DNA of 64,000 bases, taken from positions 62,001 through 126,000 of the forward strand of contig CALUPK010000001.1 of assembly GCA_944322575.1 (NCBI GenBank). The letters are read 5' to 3'. Of this stretch, positions 16,432 through 25,504 are shown one piece after another; positions within the stretch are counted from its first letter, which is position 1; every line of letters starts with the position of its first letter. A model generated the notes under the pieces. It did no database searches. It was not told the DNA's origin and saw only the letters and a list, made by a program, of their open reading frames with translations. The DNA comes from an uncultured Bacteroidales bacterium. GTDB taxonomy: Bacteria > Bacteroidota > Bacteroidia > Bacteroidales > UBA932. The position numbers and the translations under genes were made by a program.

Positions 16432-17559
16432 TTATTTTACGAGTACGTGAACAGGGAAGGTGAGTTCCTGCCCTTTCTGATATATGGGCATCCGGCTCTT
16501 GAGCACTAAGTTCTGTCCGTCTACTATCCTGACGGTGCAGATGGCGGGGACGCGGTAGAAGATGTTGCCCCTGAGGGCGGCCTCATGCTTTGCCCTTTTC
16601 TTCTGGGATTCGACTTCTGCGATGATCTGGTCCGAGTAGAAATCCTCGCCTTCCACTTCAGGGGATATCTCCATCACTATGGGACGTCCGGATATCTCAT
16701 CGGGGGGAAGCAGTCCCTGAGTGTCCGAGATACGGAAAGCGATTACCAGCTCCTCAGCGCCTCCGGACTCGGGCACTACGTCGAAGTTCATCTTCTGGAC
16801 GGAGGCCGCGGTGCTGCCGGTGAACAGGCTCATATATTCTTCCTCAAGCCGTCCTATCTCCTCGACAGCCGCTCTGAGGGCGTCTCCGCTGAAAGTGGCG
16901 TCAGTGTTGCCGGTGATGATATTGATTCTGTGCTGGCGCAGGGAGAGAATCATGGAGGCAGCTTCCTGGGCCTTTTTCTCGGGGCTCTTCTCCACTACCT
17001 GGCTCTGCTTTACTGCCACCCTGTCGTATCCGCCTTTGTCATTGCGGACTGTCCTGTACAGAGTGGTCTCGGTGGATGTGAGGTTCTCAGTGGCTTCCGA
17101 AGCTATGACAGTGGCATCTGGGGCGATGGATGGGAAGCGCCAGGCATTCTCCCTGCCCTTGTTCTCATCGGAAAGCAGCAGCAGGCCCTGGGACGAGAAC
17201 TCAAAGAAAGATGCGGGGGAGGCCTCGCCTAAGAATCCGTCAAGGTTGACGATGTAGCTGCAGCTGCGGTCGGCCTCGATGTACGGAGTCATTCTGATGT
17301 TGCTCAGTGTGTATTTAGTAGATGCTTCCTGGGGAACATCTATTCCGAGGTATTTCTTGGCCCACTGACTGTAAGGGCCGGGAGTGTATGACTCGCAGAC
17401 CGCTTCTACAGTCAGGTGGACGGACGTGGAGGGGAGGGAGTAGATGACTACTCCGTCGGGAGGTGTCTGTCCCGGTTCTATTCTGTTGACATTCTGACCG
17501 GCGGCGCTGACGGTCACGGCTCCTGCAAGAGCTAAGGCTGTGATGACTCTAAGTTTCAT
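16432..17559 (-). CDS. DUF4831 family exported protein
   Basis: A Bacteroidota-specific protein family of unknown function. The 375-residue product has a signal peptide (MKLRVITALALAGAVTVSAA) and no lipobox, so it is probably periplasmic or outer-membrane associated. Features near the start are VVIYSLPSTSVHLTVEAVCE and PGPYSQWAKKYLGI, which I associate with DUF4831. The start is fixed by an ATGA overlap with the upstream acyltransferase stop, which implies translational coupling; an open extension of 37 codons upstream lies inside that gene and is rejected. Being coupled to a lipid A acyltransferase suggests a role at the outer membrane, but no activity can be assigned. Confidence 0.75.
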   Translation of the reverse strand: MKLRVITALALAGAVTVSAAGQNVNRIEPGQTPPDGVVIYSLPSTSVHLTVEAVCESYTPGPYSQWAKKYLGIDVPQEASTKYTLSNIRMTPYIEADRSCSYIVNLDGFLGEASPASFFEFSSQGLLLLSDENKGRENAWRFPSIAPDATVIASEATENLTSTETTLYRTVRNDKGGYDRVAVKQSQVVEKSPEKKAQEAASMILSLRQHRINIITGNTDATFSGDALRAAVEEIGRLEEEYMSLFTGSTAASVQKMNFDVVPESGGAEELVIAFRISDTQGLLPPDEISGRPIVMEISPEVEGEDFYSDQIIAEVESQKKRAKHEAALRGNIFYRVPAICTVRIVDGQNLVLKSRMPIYQKGQELTFPVHVLVK

Positions 17560-18437
17560 ACTATTCGTTTTTTCCATCTTTTGTGGCTCCATAGCCACGT
17601 TGCTTTGTGTTCTTTTATGTCTTTTTCGAGCAGACGTGCAAATTCGGATGTGACGTATCCTTCCGGGCATCCGGCGGCATTGTCTGTTATCAGTTCGAAA
17701 TGAGCCTCGTTGTCCTGTCTTCCATGGCGGATAAGTCCGCAGTAGAGGACCGGCATACCCATCTTGACGGCTATATTCTCGGGGCCCTCTATCATGTAGG
17801 TCTTTTGGTTGAGGAAGTCAGCTACGAAACGTGTGGCTCCTGAGTGGGGATTCTGGTCGCAGATGAAGAAGAACGCCTGCCGTCCTTCCCGGTGTCTGAT
17901 GATGTGCCGCAGGATGTTGCGCGATTCGATGATGGAGCATGAGCCGTGCCGGGTCCTTATCGCGGATATGATCTTTTCAGCTGTCCTGCTGGAAGGTTTT
18001 TTGTAGACGTATACGAAGTCCCTGTTGTCGATATTGATGCCGTAGCGGCTTCTCAGGTCGGGGAGTCCTGTAAATATCTCCCAGTTGCCGAGGTGTCCCA
18101 CCATGATGACAGCATTGCGGTTCAGGTCCATGATGCGGTTAAGGGTGTCCGTACCGGTGATTCTCACCTGCCGGCCTATCTTTTCAGTGGAGGCTGTCAG
18201 GCTCCATACGGACTCTACGATGACATCACCGAGATTGCGGTAGAAGTCCCGCGCTGTAGTTTCTATCTCCCTGTATGTCATCTCGGGAAACGATCTTGCT
18301 ATGTTGGCTGTCACTGTAGACCTGCGGTAGTGCAGGACACTGTGCAGCAGCCATGCTATGAAGCCGGAGAAAGCGTAATGGACTTTCAGCGGCAGCATTG
18401 AGAGGGCATATAGGAAAAATAGGACTACTCTATACAT
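17556..18437 (-). CDS. Lipid A biosynthesis acyltransferase, LpxL/HtrB family
   Basis: Transfers a secondary acyl chain onto lipid A at the inner membrane. The 293-residue protein has an N-terminal hydrophobic anchor and the family motif HLGNWE (H-x4-E catalytic dyad) near residues 115-120, followed by the substrate block FFICDQNPHSGATRF. A basic C-terminus ends it. Which acyl position it serves is not known; many Bacteroidota have a single such enzyme. A consensus promoter lies 8 bases before the ATG, giving an almost leaderless mRNA. The stop overlaps the start of the DUF4831 gene as ATGA. Confidence 0.9.
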   Translation of the reverse strand: MYRVVLFFLYALSMLPLKVHYAFSGFIAWLLHSVLHYRRSTVTANIARSFPEMTYREIETTARDFYRNLGDVIVESVWSLTASTEKIGRQVRITGTDTLNRIMDLNRNAVIMVGHLGNWEIFTGLPDLRSRYGINIDNRDFVYVYKKPSSRTAEKIISAIRTRHGSCSIIESRNILRHIIRHREGRQAFFFICDQNPHSGATRFVADFLNQKTYMIEGPENIAVKMGMPVLYCGLIRHGRQDNEAHFELITDNAAGCPEGYVTSEFARLLEKDIKEHKATWLWSHKRWKKRIV

Positions 18438-18445
18438 ACATCCTA

Positions 18446-18476
18446 CAAAGTTATCCTTTTTATGCGAAAAAACAAA
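18446..18476 (-). promoter_or_regulatory. Promoter of the lpxL-type gene
   Basis: TTTG (18473-18476), a 19-nt spacer and TAACTTTG (18446-18453) on the minus strand are a full consensus Bacteroidota promoter. The -7 box ends 8 bases before the ATG, so the 5' leader is likely to be only a few nucleotides. Confidence 0.8.
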
Positions 18477-18500
18477 TGACAGGCAGGGATTCCTCTGTCA

Positions 18501-19814
18501 TTATCCGTTCTTACGTACAGAGTACAGGTCTTCTGTGGGCCAGTCAGAGATTCTGGCAGAGGCAGTGCGGTACATGCGGTCGATGTAGCGGGTGAATTTG
18601 GAGCCTTTCCAGGAACTGGTGTTGGTGACAAACATCCAGATGCAGCCGTTCTTCTGTTTCTTGACGAGTGCGCTTGTGCCCGCGAGAGTGCCGGTACGGG
18701 ACCAGTCGGCGTTTTTCCCGGCTCTGACCCATCCTATGGGGCGGTAGGGGGAGGAAGGATCTGCTGTCATGGTCTGCACGCTCTCATAGGAGATGACATC
18801 CGGTATTGTGGGATCACCGTCGATGGATGCCACGAACCGTACAAATTCGGAGGGAGATGCCACCCAGGCTCCGGCGCCGAGGAGACCTTCGATATTGCTG
18901 CCGCCGTATCTGCGGAAGAGTGTGTCGGCGCTGTTGTCAAATGCCGGGACAGGCTCCGCATCGTGTGTCTCGTAGTAGCGGACCTCGTTGGGGTAACGCT
19001 CCTCGTAAAGGTTGTGTGCCAAGTGCATGTCATAGCAGCCGGCGGGGTGCAGGATATTCTCCTGACAGTATTCCTCATACTCCATGCCGCTGCACACCTC
19101 GATGACCTTGGTTAGGATAAGATAGCCTAAGTTGGAATATCGGAAACCTTGTCCCGGCGGATATCCGAGCCTTTCTCCGAGAGCATATTCGATGACCCGG
19201 TCCATATCTGGTACGGTGTCTAAGTCTTCCCAGATGATGATTTCACGGGTAGTGAACAGCGGGTCTCCCTTGTGCATGGTGAAGCCGGCCTCGTGGCGCA
19301 GCAGCTGGCTTATGGTGATGTTCTTCACTCTTTTGTCCCGGATGTGGCTGAACTGCTCGCAGTCGAGTATTCCGCCTTCTCCGAATACCTTGTCGTCAAG
19401 ACTCAGGACCTTGCGCTCGCACAGCTGCATGACGGCAGTGGCCGTTATGAGCTTTGAGAGGGATGCGATGCGCATAATGTGCCCGGGAGACATCTTCTCG
19501 CCGGCCTCTTCGTCCGCCCAGCCGTAGCCTTTGGCGTAGACTAATTTTCCGTCCTGCATTACAGCGAGGCTTCCGCCCCTGATCTCCCAGCGGCGCATGA
19601 ATTTCTCTATGTAGCTGTCTATAGCCTTGGAGGCTGTGCCGAGGTCATTGGTGAGAAATTCGTTAATGGATACAAATTCACCGCTTTCCTCAGATTCCGC
19701 GTAGGGGGCAGGCTCCGGCTCATTTTTCCCGTTCAGAACCGCACGGCTGAATACTGTGAGAGAGACGGCCGCTGTGGCCGTCACGGCGATTATTGTCTTC
19801 CAGAATCTCTTCAT
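18501..19814 (-). CDS. Serine hydrolase of the beta-lactamase/transpeptidase-like family
   Basis: Exported serine hydrolase of 437 residues with an N-terminal membrane segment (residues 7-26) and an acidic spacer to about 45. The class C beta-lactamase/PBP-like fold shows SLSK (nucleophile Ser118, Lys121) and YSN (226-228). The third motif, usually KTG or HTG, may be RTGT near residue 391. Members include esterases, D-amino-acid peptidases and low-activity lactamases, so resistance should not be assumed. Its start overlaps the stop of the short LysR gene as ATGA, so the regulator and hydrolase are made together; both are at the end of the surface cassette. Confidence 0.85.
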   Translation of the reverse strand: MKRFWKTIIAVTATAAVSLTVFSRAVLNGKNEPEPAPYAESEESGEFVSINEFLTNDLGTASKAIDSYIEKFMRRWEIRGGSLAVMQDGKLVYAKGYGWADEEAGEKMSPGHIMRIASLSKLITATAVMQLCERKVLSLDDKVFGEGGILDCEQFSHIRDKRVKNITISQLLRHEAGFTMHKGDPLFTTREIIIWEDLDTVPDMDRVIEYALGERLGYPPGQGFRYSNLGYLILTKVIEVCSGMEYEEYCQENILHPAGCYDMHLAHNLYEERYPNEVRYYETHDAEPVPAFDNSADTLFRRYGGSNIEGLLGAGAWVASPSEFVRFVASIDGDPTIPDVISYESVQTMTADPSSPYRPIGWVRAGKNADWSRTGTLAGTSALVKKQKNGCIWMFVTNTSSWKGSKFTRYIDRMYRTASARISDWPTEDLYSVRKNG

Positions 19815-20410
19815 CTAAATGTCTTGCAGCACAATAGAAAATCATCGATTACGGCTTTCTTTTCGCTGTCCGTCGTCATGGACAGATAGTAGGTGCGCAT
19901 GGGTGCGGAAGCGCCGTTGATGGCAACAGTGGCGAAAACGGTGCTGTCGGAGTTCTCCCGCGGCATGTCGGTGACGGCTATGTCGGCTGTGAGATCATCT
20001 ATCATGGCCGAGGCTTCTTCCCTGCCTCTTTCGATGACTGAGATATCGGTTCCGGGATAGATGCGGGTGTAGTACTCCACCAAGGGCCTTAGAATCGATC
20101 TGGCTGCCTCGGGATCAGCCGCGATGGTAAGCTCTCTGCGCTCTTCCCGCTTGGCCGGTGTCAGCTCCCGGTCAGCGCAGCGGTACAGGTTCAGAATCTT
20201 CTCGGCGTAGTCAAACAGAATCTTCCCTTTCGGGCTCAGGACGGACTCCCTTCTGCTCCTGTAGAACAGGGTGTCGCCGATGGCTCCTTCAAGTTCAGAT
20301 ATGTGATTGCTGACAGCCGGCTGGGTGATGCCGAGCTCCTTGGCCGCGGCAGTGAAGCTGCCCTTCACGGCCACGGTGTAGAATACTTTGAGTCTGTAAT
20401 CGCAAATCAT
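19811..20410 (-). CDS. Short LysR-type transcriptional regulator
   Basis: DNA-binding regulator with the LysR winged helix-turn-helix at residues 1-62 (FYTVAVKGSFTAAAKELGIT, then QPAVSNHISELE), followed by the linker helix. The effector-binding part is only about 110 residues (beginning ELTIAADPEA, ending DDFLLCCKTFR), whereas usual LysR proteins are about 300 residues with two co-inducer subdomains. The reading frame is clean, so this looks like a genuinely short form rather than a recent frameshift. It is 12 bases behind the LRR gene and overlaps the serine hydrolase by ATGA. Its targets are unknown; LysR proteins often control neighbouring genes. Confidence 0.85.
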   Translation of the reverse strand: MICDYRLKVFYTVAVKGSFTAAAKELGITQPAVSNHISELEGAIGDTLFYRSRRESVLSPKGKILFDYAEKILNLYRCADRELTPAKREERRELTIAADPEAARSILRPLVEYYTRIYPGTDISVIERGREEASAMIDDLTADIAVTDMPRENSDSTVFATVAINGASAPMRTYYLSMTTDSEKKAVIDDFLLCCKTFR

Positions 20411-20422
20411 AGTATTTGGGTT

Positions 20423-23400
20423 TTATTCATAATTTAGGTCGAATGAGAATTCCAGGTCAGGCAAGTCTTCCTCAGTTCTAAACCAGCCTTTGGCCTGCGC
20501 GTTGTCTACTTCGGTCTGTATGAGACTCAGGTCTTCGGATCCCGGATTGCCGTATATATTGTACAGGCGGTTGGCGGAGCCGCTGCGGTCCAGAAGTGAT
20601 TCAAGCATTTTTTTCAATTCTTCTGAATCCAGTTGATTGGAGCGCAGGTCAATGCTGTTAAGGGCTGTGCAGTCGGTTATGTTGAGGTGTTCCAGTTGCG
20701 TATTATTTGTCAGCCGCAGGTCTGTCAGGGCCGAGCAGCCTTCGAAAGAGGCTCTATAGAGATAATTAGAGCCTCTGATGCTTGCGAGTCTCAGGACGTT
20801 GTATCCGAACAGATTCAGACTGTCTCTCGGTATATTTTGATCACTTTCATTCGCGCAGTTTTCAATCTGGAGTTCTTCCAGAGTAGAGGCTGCGTTCAGG
20901 TTGGTATTTGCAAATTTAAGGTAGCGGTTGTTTCGCAGATACACCTTTTTCAGCATGTTGCCCTCAGCGACCTGAAGGGATTTCAGATTGCTGAAGTCCT
21001 GGATGACCAGCTCTTCCAGATTGGGTAGCGTGAGATCCAGGTCGGTAAATCCGCTGTTGGTGATGTTGTACAGTCTGAGATATTTTATGGAGCCGGCTCC
21101 TTCTAGATCAATGGCGGTAAGTTCACTGCCGCCTTCTATGCTCAGCGAGTCCAGACCGGTGCAGCCCTTCAGGAGGATGGAGGATGAGCTGTTCCTATTG
21201 TAGAAATGGGTCAGCCTTGTAAGGCCGGAGCAGTCCACTGTCCCCAGTGAGTAGCAGTCGCGCAGCTGCACGTCTGTTAGGGAGGGCATGGCCTTGAGAT
21301 CCAGGCCGGAAGTGTTGGCTGAGTTCAGGTGCAGGGTTTTGAGACCGGTGAGTCCGTCCACTTCGGGAAGGCCGGAGTTGTCTGTCCCGGAGTACTCGAA
21401 ATTCAGGTAGGACAGTCCGGTACTGCCGTCCAGATTCAGGACGGACAGGGTCCCGCACGAGTATATGTCCAGACTGTCCAGAGCAGTGGTGCCGGAGAGG
21501 TCCATTGTAGCAAGGAGGTTATTGTACCTGGATGAGAAATATCTCAGAGAGGGATTGGAGGCCAGATTGATGCCGGTCAGGTCATCGCAGTGATATACTC
21601 TGAGTCTACTGATATTCTGCTGGCCGAGATTGAGGCTCTGGAGTCCGTCGCAGTCATGGATGTTGATGTAGCCTATGTTTGAACTGCCAAGGTTAAGTTC
21701 AGTCAGGGCATGTAAACCGTCAAGCTGTAGCGAGGATAGGTCGCGGACGTCCGGCAGTGTGATGTTGGAAATAGTGGTGTTGTACACTATCTCGACTTTG
21801 TCTAAGAACTCGCATCCTGTAAAGTCCAATGCTTCTATTGGTTTTTCTCCAGAGAGATAGAAACTCTTGAGAGAAGTGCATCCGGATATGTTGAGAGTTT
21901 GCAGTTTTGACATAGATCTTGAAATATCCAGTTTAGTAAGCGAAGAGCAGTTGCTGAAATCCAACGAGGTAAGAGCCTCCATGTTGTACAGGAAGTTGAG
22001 CTCGCGCAGTCCAGTCTGTCCGCTGGCGTTGATTGCTCTCAGGCTGTCGACATCGCCGAAGGACAGGGTCTCCAAATTGTCTGATGCCGGTGGCAGGATG
22101 AGTTCCGTCATAGTGTTGATATCGATGTCAATACTTTTTAGAGCAGGGTTGTGGGTAAGGTCAATGGAGGTAATCTCCGTATCATCGAAATCGAGATCTA
22201 ACTTTTCAAGATTCTCTGCTGAAGAAAGATCTATCCCGGAGAGATCTCCAGAGCAGTTGTGCATAGCGATGTCTTCTATCATCGTGCAGTTGTTGAAAAC
22301 AAGTGAGGTCAGGTCTGCATTGTCGAGTTCTACGGCAGTAATGAATTCCCCGCATATTCTGTAATGGCCGATGGAGTAGTTGCCCGATATGCCGGAGCTT
22401 CCATTTATAAGTGTGTCGGCATTGCCTGAGTCGTCGAAGAGAATGTACGATATATTTTCTCCGCTTACGCTGACAAAGTGGTAGGCCTCAGACGTATATT
22501 CGATACTCTGCAGACTGCCGTCGGACTGTATGATGTCGAGACAGTAGGTATATGTGCTGTCTCCGTCGGATACCGAGAAGGGAATCGAGTACCGGAGATA
22601 GCCGCCCGTATTGTTGTCCTCGATGGTCCGGATATACAGCTCATCGCCTTCCTCACCTGTCAGGACGGGGCTGTCGGCTGTAGCTTCGGTGCCATTGGTG
22701 TTGTTCCGGAAGGCGAAGTGCTGAAAGGCTTCTGCCGGAATTTCTGCAGTCCATGTCCCCAATCTGCTGTCCGTTATGCGGACATAACTCCCGCTCCCAC
22801 TTCCTTTGCTGAAAGTCAGGCTGTTGACGCTGAACTGCAGCAGGTCGAAGCTCTGATTGGGAATTCCGTCCATCTCCGTAGTGCTCATCTGAATGTCTGA
22901 GAGGGTGAATTCGGAAGTGGTGTTGTCCCAGCTCAGCATGAGGTTCATGCTGTAGCTGTAGTTGGTGCTGATGGCCGAGGGCAGGGGGGAGGAATAGCTG
23001 CGGACAGTACCGTCATCTGAGGTGACGGTCAGCGTAAGTACGGCTGAGGCGGACGGGACGGAGGGCAGGGTCATAATCATCGCGGAGTAGACACTGTCTT
23101 CGTTCGGGCTGAGCGGGAAGGTTACGCTGCCTTCACCGGAATACTGGTAGCTGAGGTCCTTGTAATTCAGGACTGCCGATGTGTACAAGCCGGAGATGGT
23201 CACCTCCGCGCTTTGTATGGTGGAAGTCAAGTCGCTTACCGTATCTACGCCGTAAATGGATTTGAGGCTGACATTCAGTCTGGCCGAGGCCCGCCTGAGG
23301 TCTGTCGATGCCTGAGTCTGGCCCGGGGTGTAGCTCTGGAGCCAGCCGAAGATGAGGTCTCTGCCGACAGGCTGTCCTTCAGCAGCCGAGACAGAGATGG

Positions 23401-23740
23401 TCCCGTTTACGTAGTCCATGGCGGCAGTGTAGGCCGTAGGTACGGCTTCGACTGTGGAGAATACTATGTTGTCGGTTCCTGCCGGTATGGTAAAGAAGTA
23501 GGAGCCTCCGGCTGCGTAGTCCTGAATTACGGGGTCTGCTGCAAGTGCGGTGCCGGCTAAGGGATAGGCTGTGATGTTATCAGTGAACTCTCCTCCGGCC
23601 TTGGTCTCGATGTCGAAGTAGGGGACGGAGGCAGTCAGCTCTAAGGTGCCTCCGGTCAGAGGTCGGGTTTCCTCCCTGCTGCAGCCTGCAAGGGCGGCGG
23701 TCAGCAGAGACAGGGATATGTATAGGAAGGACTTTTTCAT
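20423..23740 (-). CDS. Giant leucine-rich-repeat surface lipoprotein with fimbrillin-like N-terminus
   Basis: A 1105-residue predicted surface lipoprotein (lipobox LAGC near residue 20). Residues about 30-300 form a beta-rich domain with TKAG, TDLRRASARLNVSL and a closing STNYSYSMNLMLSW strand, related to the first domain of the next upstream protein. Residues about 310-440 form a second beta-rich region. From about 460 to 1060 there is a long array of irregular LRR units of roughly 21-23 residues, for example LNISGCTSLKSFYLSG, LNLGSSNIGYINIHDCDGL and LDIYSCGTLSVLNLDGS. The array ends in a short acidic tail (LEFSFDLNYE). LRR lipoproteins of this kind bind proteins or glycans. It lies 5 bases behind the fimbrillin-like gene and 12 before the LysR gene. 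Confidence 0.8.
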   Translation of the reverse strand: MKKSFLYISLSLLTAALAGCSREETRPLTGGTLELTASVPYFDIETKAGGEFTDNITAYPLAGTALAADPVIQDYAAGGSYFFTIPAGTDNIVFSTVEAVPTAYTAAMDYVNGTISVSAAEGQPVGRDLIFGWLQSYTPGQTQASTDLRRASARLNVSLKSIYGVDTVSDLTSTIQSAEVTISGLYTSAVLNYKDLSYQYSGEGSVTFPLSPNEDSVYSAMIMTLPSVPSASAVLTLTVTSDDGTVRSYSSPLPSAISTNYSYSMNLMLSWDNTTSEFTLSDIQMSTTEMDGIPNQSFDLLQFSVNSLTFSKGSGSGSYVRITDSRLGTWTAEIPAEAFQHFAFRNNTNGTEATADSPVLTGEEGDELYIRTIEDNNTGGYLRYSIPFSVSDGDSTYTYCLDIIQSDGSLQSIEYTSEAYHFVSVSGENISYILFDDSGNADTLINGSSGISGNYSIGHYRICGEFITAVELDNADLTSLVFNNCTMIEDIAMHNCSGDLSGIDLSSAENLEKLDLDFDDTEITSIDLTHNPALKSIDIDINTMTELILPPASDNLETLSFGDVDSLRAINASGQTGLRELNFLYNMEALTSLDFSNCSSLTKLDISRSMSKLQTLNISGCTSLKSFYLSGEKPIEALDFTGCEFLDKVEIVYNTTISNITLPDVRDLSSLQLDGLHALTELNLGSSNIGYINIHDCDGLQSLNLGQQNISRLRVYHCDDLTGINLASNPSLRYFSSRYNNLLATMDLSGTTALDSLDIYSCGTLSVLNLDGSTGLSYLNFEYSGTDNSGLPEVDGLTGLKTLHLNSANTSGLDLKAMPSLTDVQLRDCYSLGTVDCSGLTRLTHFYNRNSSSSILLKGCTGLDSLSIEGGSELTAIDLEGAGSIKYLRLYNITNSGFTDLDLTLPNLEELVIQDFSNLKSLQVAEGNMLKKVYLRNNRYLKFANTNLNAASTLEELQIENCANESDQNIPRDSLNLFGYNVLRLASIRGSNYLYRASFEGCSALTDLRLTNNTQLEHLNITDCTALNSIDLRSNQLDSEELKKMLESLLDRSGSANRLYNIYGNPGSEDLSLIQTEVDNAQAKGWFRTEEDLPDLEFSFDLNYE

Positions 23741-23745
23741 ATTTG

Positions 23746-25497
23746 CTATATTATGTCGTTAAGGTTCAGGGTTATGATAAGAGTGGAGAATCCGTAGTCG
23801 CCTATATTTACATTATTCTGGGTCAGTCGTAATGTCTGTCCGTCCTGCCTGAGTATGTCGAACCGGATGTCCGGTGCCGCAGTGTAAAGGGACAGCTCCA
23901 TCTCGTTAAGCAGGAAGTAAGACTGTCCGTTATATTCCACTGTGTGGAGATTTCCGGGATATATTGCAGGAGAAATGAACTCTGTGTTGGAGCTTATACT
24001 AGTATTGTTGTTTATAGGATATAAGTAATCTGCAAAATGAGAAACACCGATCCACATACCTTTAACGATATCGCTGAAGGCAAGACTGTCCGGATTTTCC
24101 AAGTCGAGCAGAACTCTTAGGCCTTTAGTGAGTTTGCGCAGATTGACGGAAACATTGACATCATCGTCCGTGACATTGACTATGTTGTCATAGTGTCCCT
24201 CGATAAGCGGAGTGGACAGATGATTCTTCCTGTCCGCTATGAGTCTGAACTCAGAATATCTGAGGAATCTTTTTTCGGTGGTGTCTATCATGAATTTGTT
24301 GCCTTTTGCAATGACATCCATATTCAAGAACGCCAGCCTGTAGCTTCCCTGCGGCAGGCGGAAGGTATAGGTGCTGTCCGCATTGACGGTGGTCTGCTTT
24401 ATCGGATACCCGTGAATCAGGGAGTCGGTCTGCGCCGAGAAGCAGTAGAGATAGAGGTCGTCCCGGCCAAGTACGAAGCCGTCGTAAGTGTCACCTTCAC
24501 CGGCCTTGGTGTCCATGTCGATGCTGAGCATGGAGGGGGCTACAGAGAGGGTTACAAGATCATCGCGGCCGAACTCGATGTCCATGTCCTGCTCTGTGAA
24601 ACTGTCGATGTTGAAGTCGAAGCCGCTGCCGCTCTGGCGGAGGGTCAGGGTCAGGTTGTAGTTGCGGTTGGCCGAGATGGTCTGGTTCATGGTCGCCTCG
24701 AGGGTCTTCTGATAGCCGGAGGGGGAGGTCAGGGTGAGGGTCAGGACAGGGCTTGTGGCAGGAAGAATGAACCGCTCGTAGACGAGGGTGGCAGTCTCCC
24801 CTGCGGGTATCGAGCTGTTCTCCCATGTCATGACGGTCTCACCGCTGTAGGTCTCTCCGGTTCCGTCCAGGGTTACGGAGTTGACGATGTAGGATTCATA
24901 CGTGTTGACAGACAGGGTGACGCTCGAGAACAGTGAAGAGAGGTCGGCTATGAGCTCTTCGCTGCCTGAGGCCTTGGCCTGGAGGTTGACGCTGAGGCGG
25001 GCCGCCTTGCGTCTCAGATCCACAGGAAATACAGTGGTGTCGGAGTCCATGGAGGATTCGGGCAGGAAGCCGGCCACGAAGTCATTGTCGCTGCCGGTAT
25101 TGTCGCTGACGCTGACGGTCAGCAGAGGAGCTGAAGAGCCTGTGGTGTAGGTCCACCCCTTGATGCCCTCGTACAGGTTGCTGAAGATGACGTCTTCCGT
25201 AGGCTCGGGCATGAGGTAGGTGAACATGTTGTCATTTATGCTCGACGGGGCGATCTGAGCGCCGGTCAGACCCAGTGCGACATCCAATGAGAAGGGATAG
25301 GCGTAAATCTGGTCCTTGGACAGGTCTACAAGAGACTTGGTGCCGGATGATGCCTGCAGCCTGTATCCGGTGGCCGCGATGGTGAGCTCATGGTCCCCTG
25401 AGAGCAGCAGTTCCTGCCCGGGTTTCTCGCTGCAGCCCGCCGCAGTGATCAGAACGGCGAGCACAGGTATTGTCATATATCTCAATTTCATATTCAT
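23746..25497 (-). CDS. Two-domain fimbrillin / FimB-Mfa2-like lipoprotein
   Basis: A 583-residue lipoprotein (Cys in ITAAGC near residue 22). The first domain (about 35-305) shares PVDLRRKAARLSVNL and ANRNYNLTLTL with the N-terminus of the LRR protein. The second (about 315-583) has the FimB/Mfa2 pattern: DMDTKAG, DDLYLYCFSAQTDSLI, LPQGSYRLAFLN, then VNLRKLTKGLRVLLDLEN, ending in a beta strand ITLNLNDII. FimB/Mfa2 proteins anchor and limit the length of type V pili in Porphyromonas, and related proteins act as minor pilins. No FimA-type major pilin is adjacent, so a stand-alone surface or adhesin role is just as possible. Seven bases separate it from the gene before and five from the gene after. 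Confidence 0.7.
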   Translation of the reverse strand: MNMKLRYMTIPVLAVLITAAGCSEKPGQELLLSGDHELTIAATGYRLQASSGTKSLVDLSKDQIYAYPFSLDVALGLTGAQIAPSSINDNMFTYLMPEPTEDVIFSNLYEGIKGWTYTTGSSAPLLTVSVSDNTGSDNDFVAGFLPESSMDSDTTVFPVDLRRKAARLSVNLQAKASGSEELIADLSSLFSSVTLSVNTYESYIVNSVTLDGTGETYSGETVMTWENSSIPAGETATLVYERFILPATSPVLTLTLTSPSGYQKTLEATMNQTISANRNYNLTLTLRQSGSGFDFNIDSFTEQDMDIEFGRDDLVTLSVAPSMLSIDMDTKAGEGDTYDGFVLGRDDLYLYCFSAQTDSLIHGYPIKQTTVNADSTYTFRLPQGSYRLAFLNMDVIAKGNKFMIDTTEKRFLRYSEFRLIADRKNHLSTPLIEGHYDNIVNVTDDDVNVSVNLRKLTKGLRVLLDLENPDSLAFSDIVKGMWIGVSHFADYLYPINNNTSISSNTEFISPAIYPGNLHTVEYNGQSYFLLNEMELSLYTAAPDIRFDILRQDGQTLRLTQNNVNIGDYGFSTLIITLNLNDII

Positions 25498-25504
25498 AGA
25501 CTTG

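Noticed and set aside
18501-19814. Beta-lactamase resistance gene
   Set aside because: The SxxK and YxN motifs are shared by many non-lactamase serine hydrolases; context is a surface cassette, and nothing specific to resistance enzymes is seen.
20423-23740. CRISPR-like or tandem DNA repeats
   Set aside because: The periodicity is at protein level (LRR units); no identical DNA repeats with regular spacers are present.
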